Positions 53,086 through 56,165 of a stretch of 56,165 nucleotides of DNA are shown one piece after another. Source of the stretch: Candidatus Endobugula sp. (GTDB lineage Bacteria > Pseudomonadota > Gammaproteobacteria > Pseudomonadales > Cellvibrionaceae); the NCBI GenBank assembly GCA_020628895.1, contig JAHDEM010000009.1, forward strand, positions 1,736 to 57,900. The letters run 5' to 3'. The notes beneath the pieces are model-generated. The model was not told where the DNA came from. It did not search any database and worked only from the letters and a program-made list of their open reading frames with translations. The translations under genes were made by a program, and so were the position numbers. The stretch's first letter is position 1. Every line of letters begins with the position of its first letter.

Positions 53086-53607
53086 TTAAGCGTTAGCTGC
53101 TTCGGTAGAGGCTTTTTCAGAAATAGTGACTTTTTCAATGATGACGGCTTCTACAGGTACATCTTGATGGAAGCCACTGGAACCAGTTTCAACAACTTTA
53201 ATAGCATCGATAACGTCTTGACCTTCAGTGACCTTACCAAATACGCAATATCCCCAACCTTGGGTGTTTTTAGCCGTATGGTTCAAAAAATCATTGTCTT
53301 TAACATTAATAAAAAACTGTGAGCTAGCGCTATCAGGGTCCATTGTTCTTGCCATTGCCACTGTGTAACAGTCGTTTTTAAGACCGTTGTCTGCTTCATT
53401 GGCAATAGGTGCTCGCGTTTCTTTTTGCTCCATTTGATCGTCAAAACCACCGCCTTGAATCATAAAATCATTGATTACACGGTGAAAAATAGTGCCTTCA
53501 TAAAATCCATCTTCTGCGTATTGCTGGAAATTGGCTGCCGAAATAGGCGCTTTTTCAAAATCCAACTCAATAGTAATATCACCAAAATTAGTATGTAACG
53601 TGACCAT
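53086..53607 (-). CDS. ppiB: Peptidyl-prolyl cis-trans isomerase B (cyclophilin)
   Basis: 173 residues of a cytoplasmic cyclophilin without a signal peptide. Conserved [18 protein letters not shown], then [17 protein letters not shown] and WGYCVFGKV. It speeds proline isomerisation in protein folding. It is upstream of lpxH on the same strand, 36 bp apart, likely one operon. A short charged tail ([11 protein letters not shown]) extends beyond the E. coli protein. Confidence 0.94.
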   Translation of the reverse strand: MVTLHTNFGDITIELDFEKAPISAANFQQYAEDGFYEGTIFHRVINDFMIQGGGFDDQMEQKETRAPIANEADNGLKNDCYTVAMARTMDPDSASSQFFINVKDNDFLNHTAKNTQGWGYCVFGKVTEGQDVIDAIKVVETGSSGFHQDVPVEAVIIEKVTISEKASTEAANA

Positions 53608-53779
53608 TAAAATATCCTGTTATTGTTAAATATAGGTATTTGAGTTCAATGCTTATACGCTATCACAGTAAATAATGTGTATTACTCTGTGAATTTATTA
53701 TGTGAGAACATCAAGAGCCCGCTATAATACGCCTTTTAACACATTTCTTCTACTCATCGGATGCTGTAACGGATAATTT

Positions 53780-55489
53780 ATGACCGTAAATGATACCCCC
53801 ATAGGTTCTAGGACCCACCTAGATAATGATAATGCCAATGACAAACCTTCTCGCCCGCCGCACTTTTTAGAACAAATTATTCAGGGCGATATTCAGTCAG
53901 GTAAAACGCCGCAAATCGTTACTCGTTTTCCTCCAGAGCCTAATGGATACCTTCATATTGGGCATGCGAAATCGATTTGTTTAAATTTTGGTTTGGCCGA
54001 GACCTTTGGTGGTGTCTGCAATCTTAGGTTTGACGATACTAATCCGGCGAAAGAAGACCAAGAATATATCGATGCCATTATTCGCGATGTTGAATGGTTA
54101 GGGTTTCGTTGGCAAGGCGATGTACGTTATGCCTCTAGCTATTTTCAGCAACTACATGACTGGGCGGTTGATTTAATCGAACAGGGTAAAGCCTATGTAT
54201 GCCACTTAACGGCTGATCAAGCACGTGAGTACCGCGGGACATTAACCGAGGCCGGTCAAAATAGCCCTTATCGTGAGAGAACGATAGAAGAGAATTTAGC
54301 CGAGTTTACCAAAATGCGAGAAGGCCACTACGATGAAGGAACATGTGTATTAAGGGCTAAAATCGATATGGCCAGCCCGAATATGAATATGCGTGACCCT
54401 ATCTTATACCGTATACGTAAGCAAACTCACCACCAAACAGGCGACGATTGGTGCATTTATCCCACTTATGATTTTGCCCATGGGCAAGAGGATGCTATAG
54501 AGGGTATTACCCATTCGATTTGTACACTTGAGTTCGCAGATCATCGTCCTTTGTACGAATGGTTTGTTCAGCATTTGCCTGTTCCTAGTGAACCGACGCA
54601 ATACGAATTTGGCCGCCTTAATTTAAATTACACCGTGACCTCAAAACGTAAACTAAAACAGCTGGTTGATGAGCAGCATGTTGACGGTTGGGATGACCCT
54701 CGTTTGCCTACGATTGCTGGTCTGCGTCGACGTGGCGTTAGACCGGAAGCCTTGCGTAAATTTTGCGATATGATCGGTGTGACTAAATCCGATGGTGTTG
54801 TTGATGTCGCTATGTTAGAACATGCGATTCGTGATGATTTAGATAAAAATGCTCCTCGAGCGATGTGTGTGCTGAATCCTTTAAAGGTCACTTTAACGAA
54901 TTATCCAGAAGATAAGACAGAAGTAATGCATGCTCAGGGGCATCCAAATAGGGATGACTTAGAAGAGCGCGAGTTACCTTTTAGCCGAGAAATTTTTATT
55001 GATGCTGATGATTTTAGAGAAGAAGCGAATAAAAAATATAAACGCTTAGTGATTGGTAAGCGAGTGCGCCTGCGTAATGCTTATGTGATTGAAGCCGATG
55101 AATGTGTAAAGGATGAGCAAGGTAATATTGTTGAAGTAAAAGCGCGAGTCATAGAAGGAACGGTTGGTAATAACCCCGAAGATGGAATTAAACCCAAAGG
55201 CGTTATTCAGTGGGTTGACGGTAAGCAACACGCTACGTTTGATGTTGCCTTATACGATCGTTTATTTACTGACGAATCGCCAGATGCGGGTGATAAAGAC
55301 TTTTTATCATTGATCAACCCAAGCAGCTTAGAGAAAAAGACTCAGTGCGTGGGTGAGATAGGTTTGGCCAATGCTGTTGTAGGTACGACATATCAATTCG
55401 AACGAGAAGGTTATTTTTGTCGTGATACTCGATCAGAAATACTCACGTTTAATCGTACCATCGGTTTACGAGATACCTTCGTAGGTTAA
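53780..55489 (+). CDS. glnS: Glutaminyl-tRNA synthetase
   Basis: 569 residues of a class I synthetase. HIGH motif in [14 protein letters not shown] (about 51-64) and a KMSKS equivalent at TVTSKRKL (E. coli MSKR; here Thr replaces Met). The C-terminal anticodon-binding beta-barrels are present. It charges tRNA-Gln directly, so a gammaproteobacterial or eukaryotic-type enzyme. It is divergent from ppiB and upstream of cysS, a common neighbour pair. Confidence 0.96.
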   Translation: MTVNDTPIGSRTHLDNDNANDKPSRPPHFLEQIIQGDIQSGKTPQIVTRFPPEPNGYLHIGHAKSICLNFGLAETFGGVCNLRFDDTNPAKEDQEYIDAIIRDVEWLGFRWQGDVRYASSYFQQLHDWAVDLIEQGKAYVCHLTADQAREYRGTLTEAGQNSPYRERTIEENLAEFTKMREGHYDEGTCVLRAKIDMASPNMNMRDPILYRIRKQTHHQTGDDWCIYPTYDFAHGQEDAIEGITHSICTLEFADHRPLYEWFVQHLPVPSEPTQYEFGRLNLNYTVTSKRKLKQLVDEQHVDGWDDPRLPTIAGLRRRGVRPEALRKFCDMIGVTKSDGVVDVAMLEHAIRDDLDKNAPRAMCVLNPLKVTLTNYPEDKTEVMHAQGHPNRDDLEERELPFSREIFIDADDFREEANKKYKRLVIGKRVRLRNAYVIEADECVKDEQGNIVEVKARVIEGTVGNNPEDGIKPKGVIQWVDGKQHATFDVALYDRLFTDESPDAGDKDFLSLINPSSLEKKTQCVGEIGLANAVVGTTYQFEREGYFCRDTRSEILTFNRTIGLRDTFVG

Positions 55490-55540
55490 CCCGAAACGAA
55501 ATGAACAATAGATTTGCAATATTCATAAATAGAGAACGTA

Positions 55541-56165
55541 ATGACTTTAAAAATTTATAACACACTAACACGAGACAAAGCCGTATTTACACCCATAGAA
55601 GAGGGTAAGATTCGTTTGTATGTGTGTGGAATGACTGTTTACGATTACTGTCATATAGGACATGCGCGAGTATTAGTATCGTTTGATGTGATCGTACGTT
55701 TTTTACGTTCACAGGGATGGGAAGTCGAGTACGTGCGTAATATTACCGATGTTGACGATAAAATTATTAAAAGAGCACAAGAAAACCAAGAAGACAGTGC
55801 AACACTAGCAGAACGTTTTATTGATGCCATGCACGAAGATGAGGAGTTACTTAATGTACAACCTCCCAGCCAAGAGCCGCGTGCAACTGCTCATATAGGC
55901 AATATTATTAATATGGTGAGCGTGCTCGTTGACAAGGGTTACGCGTATGTAGCTAGCAATAACGATGTGTATTATCGAGTGGATAAATTTGATTCTTACG
56001 GTAAATTATCGGGCAAAAAGCCAGATGAGTTACTCGCTGGTGCTCGGATAGAAGTAGGGGACGTAAAAGAAGATCCACGAGATTTTGCTTTATGGAAATC
56101 TGTTGATACTCAGACTAAAGATGGATCAACATCATGGCCATCGCCATGGGGTGATGGTCGTCCGG
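55541..56165 (+). CDS. cysS: Cysteinyl-tRNA synthetase (3' truncated)
   Basis: It begins at ATG 55541 and runs off the right edge after 208 codons of about 460. Class I HIGH motif in VYDYCHIGHAR, with the first zinc Cys in VCGMTVYDYC. ITDVDDKIIKRA and DFALWK blocks are typical. It charges tRNA-Cys. It lies 51 bp after glnS on the same strand. Confidence 0.95.
   Translation, partial: MTLKIYNTLTRDKAVFTPIEEGKIRLYVCGMTVYDYCHIGHARVLVSFDVIVRFLRSQGWEVEYVRNITDVDDKIIKRAQENQEDSATLAERFIDAMHEDEELLNVQPPSQEPRATAHIGNIINMVSVLVDKGYAYVASNNDVYYRVDKFDSYGKLSGKKPDELLAGARIEVGDVKEDPRDFALWKSVDTQTKDGSTSWPSPWGDGRP

Noticed and set aside
1-56165. tRNA, rRNA, CRISPR arrays, IS elements, prophage genes
   Set aside because: Looked for by eye on both strands and none seen; small or divergent RNAs could be missed without a covariance search.

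Overview
The window looks like a chromosomal segment from a free-living, probably aquatic, gammaproteobacterium of moderate-to-low GC content. The evidence is the gene content: System I cytochrome c maturation (ccm), a fliK/flhB-like pair beside ccmA, yejABEF, an Entner-Doudoroff operon, lpxH (a Gram-negative outer membrane), and glnS followed by cysS. I cannot name the genus. No rRNA, tRNA, IS element, prophage or CRISPR array was found. The two ends cut a glutathione S-transferase gene and cysS.

Layout. 1-6.1 kb: end of a GST gene, a WYL-type regulator divergent from a VOC-fold protein, a YbbA/YbbP-type ABC exporter and a DM13 protein. 6.1-16.6 kb: a sugar-catabolic island. A ROK regulator and a signal-peptide-less relative of a sugar-binding protein run leftward. 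Divergent from them are a TIM-barrel isomerase, a secreted binding protein, an RbsA/RbsC-type importer, an ABM monooxygenase, a second TIM-barrel protein, a Gfo/Idh/MocA oxidoreductase and an exported UPF0303 protein. 16.6-22 kb (minus strand): trpR-trpE-trpG, rlmA, an FlhB-like C-terminal protein and FliK. 22-28.3 kb: ccmABCDEFG, with no ccmH or ccmI, then a small exported protein. 28.3-34 kb: yejABEF peptide importer (minus strand). 34.4-52.3 kb: hexose catabolism. 52.3-56.2 kb: lpxH, ppiB, glnS and cysS.

How the hexose region works together. A GtsABCD-type glucose/mannose importer, an AGE-family (mannose isomerase-like) protein, an aldose epimerase-like protein and a PfkB fructokinase sit upstream of gap-zwf-pgl-edd-eda. 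The simplest reading is mannose to fructose to fructose-6-phosphate, with entry into the Entner-Doudoroff route. Glucokinase and phosphoglucose isomerase must be encoded elsewhere. A LacI-family regulator lies between two paralogous binding-protein genes. A recurring operator-like motif (TTAAAACGTTNNAA and its complement) occurs upstream of both binding-protein genes and, twice, upstream of gap. This suggests one local regulator for uptake and central catabolism.

Most notable points: (1) a cytoplasmic relative of a sugar-binding protein downstream of a ROK regulator that lacks the family zinc motif; (2) a third, decayed binding-protein copy in the apparently empty 1.3 kb at 35.6-36.9 kb; (3) the shared LacI-type motif; (4) a trpR promoter that predicts a nearly leaderless mRNA with a palindrome over the start codon; (5) the missing ccmH/ccmI; (6) a small exported protein that appears to start at CTG behind a perfect Shine-Dalgarno sequence.
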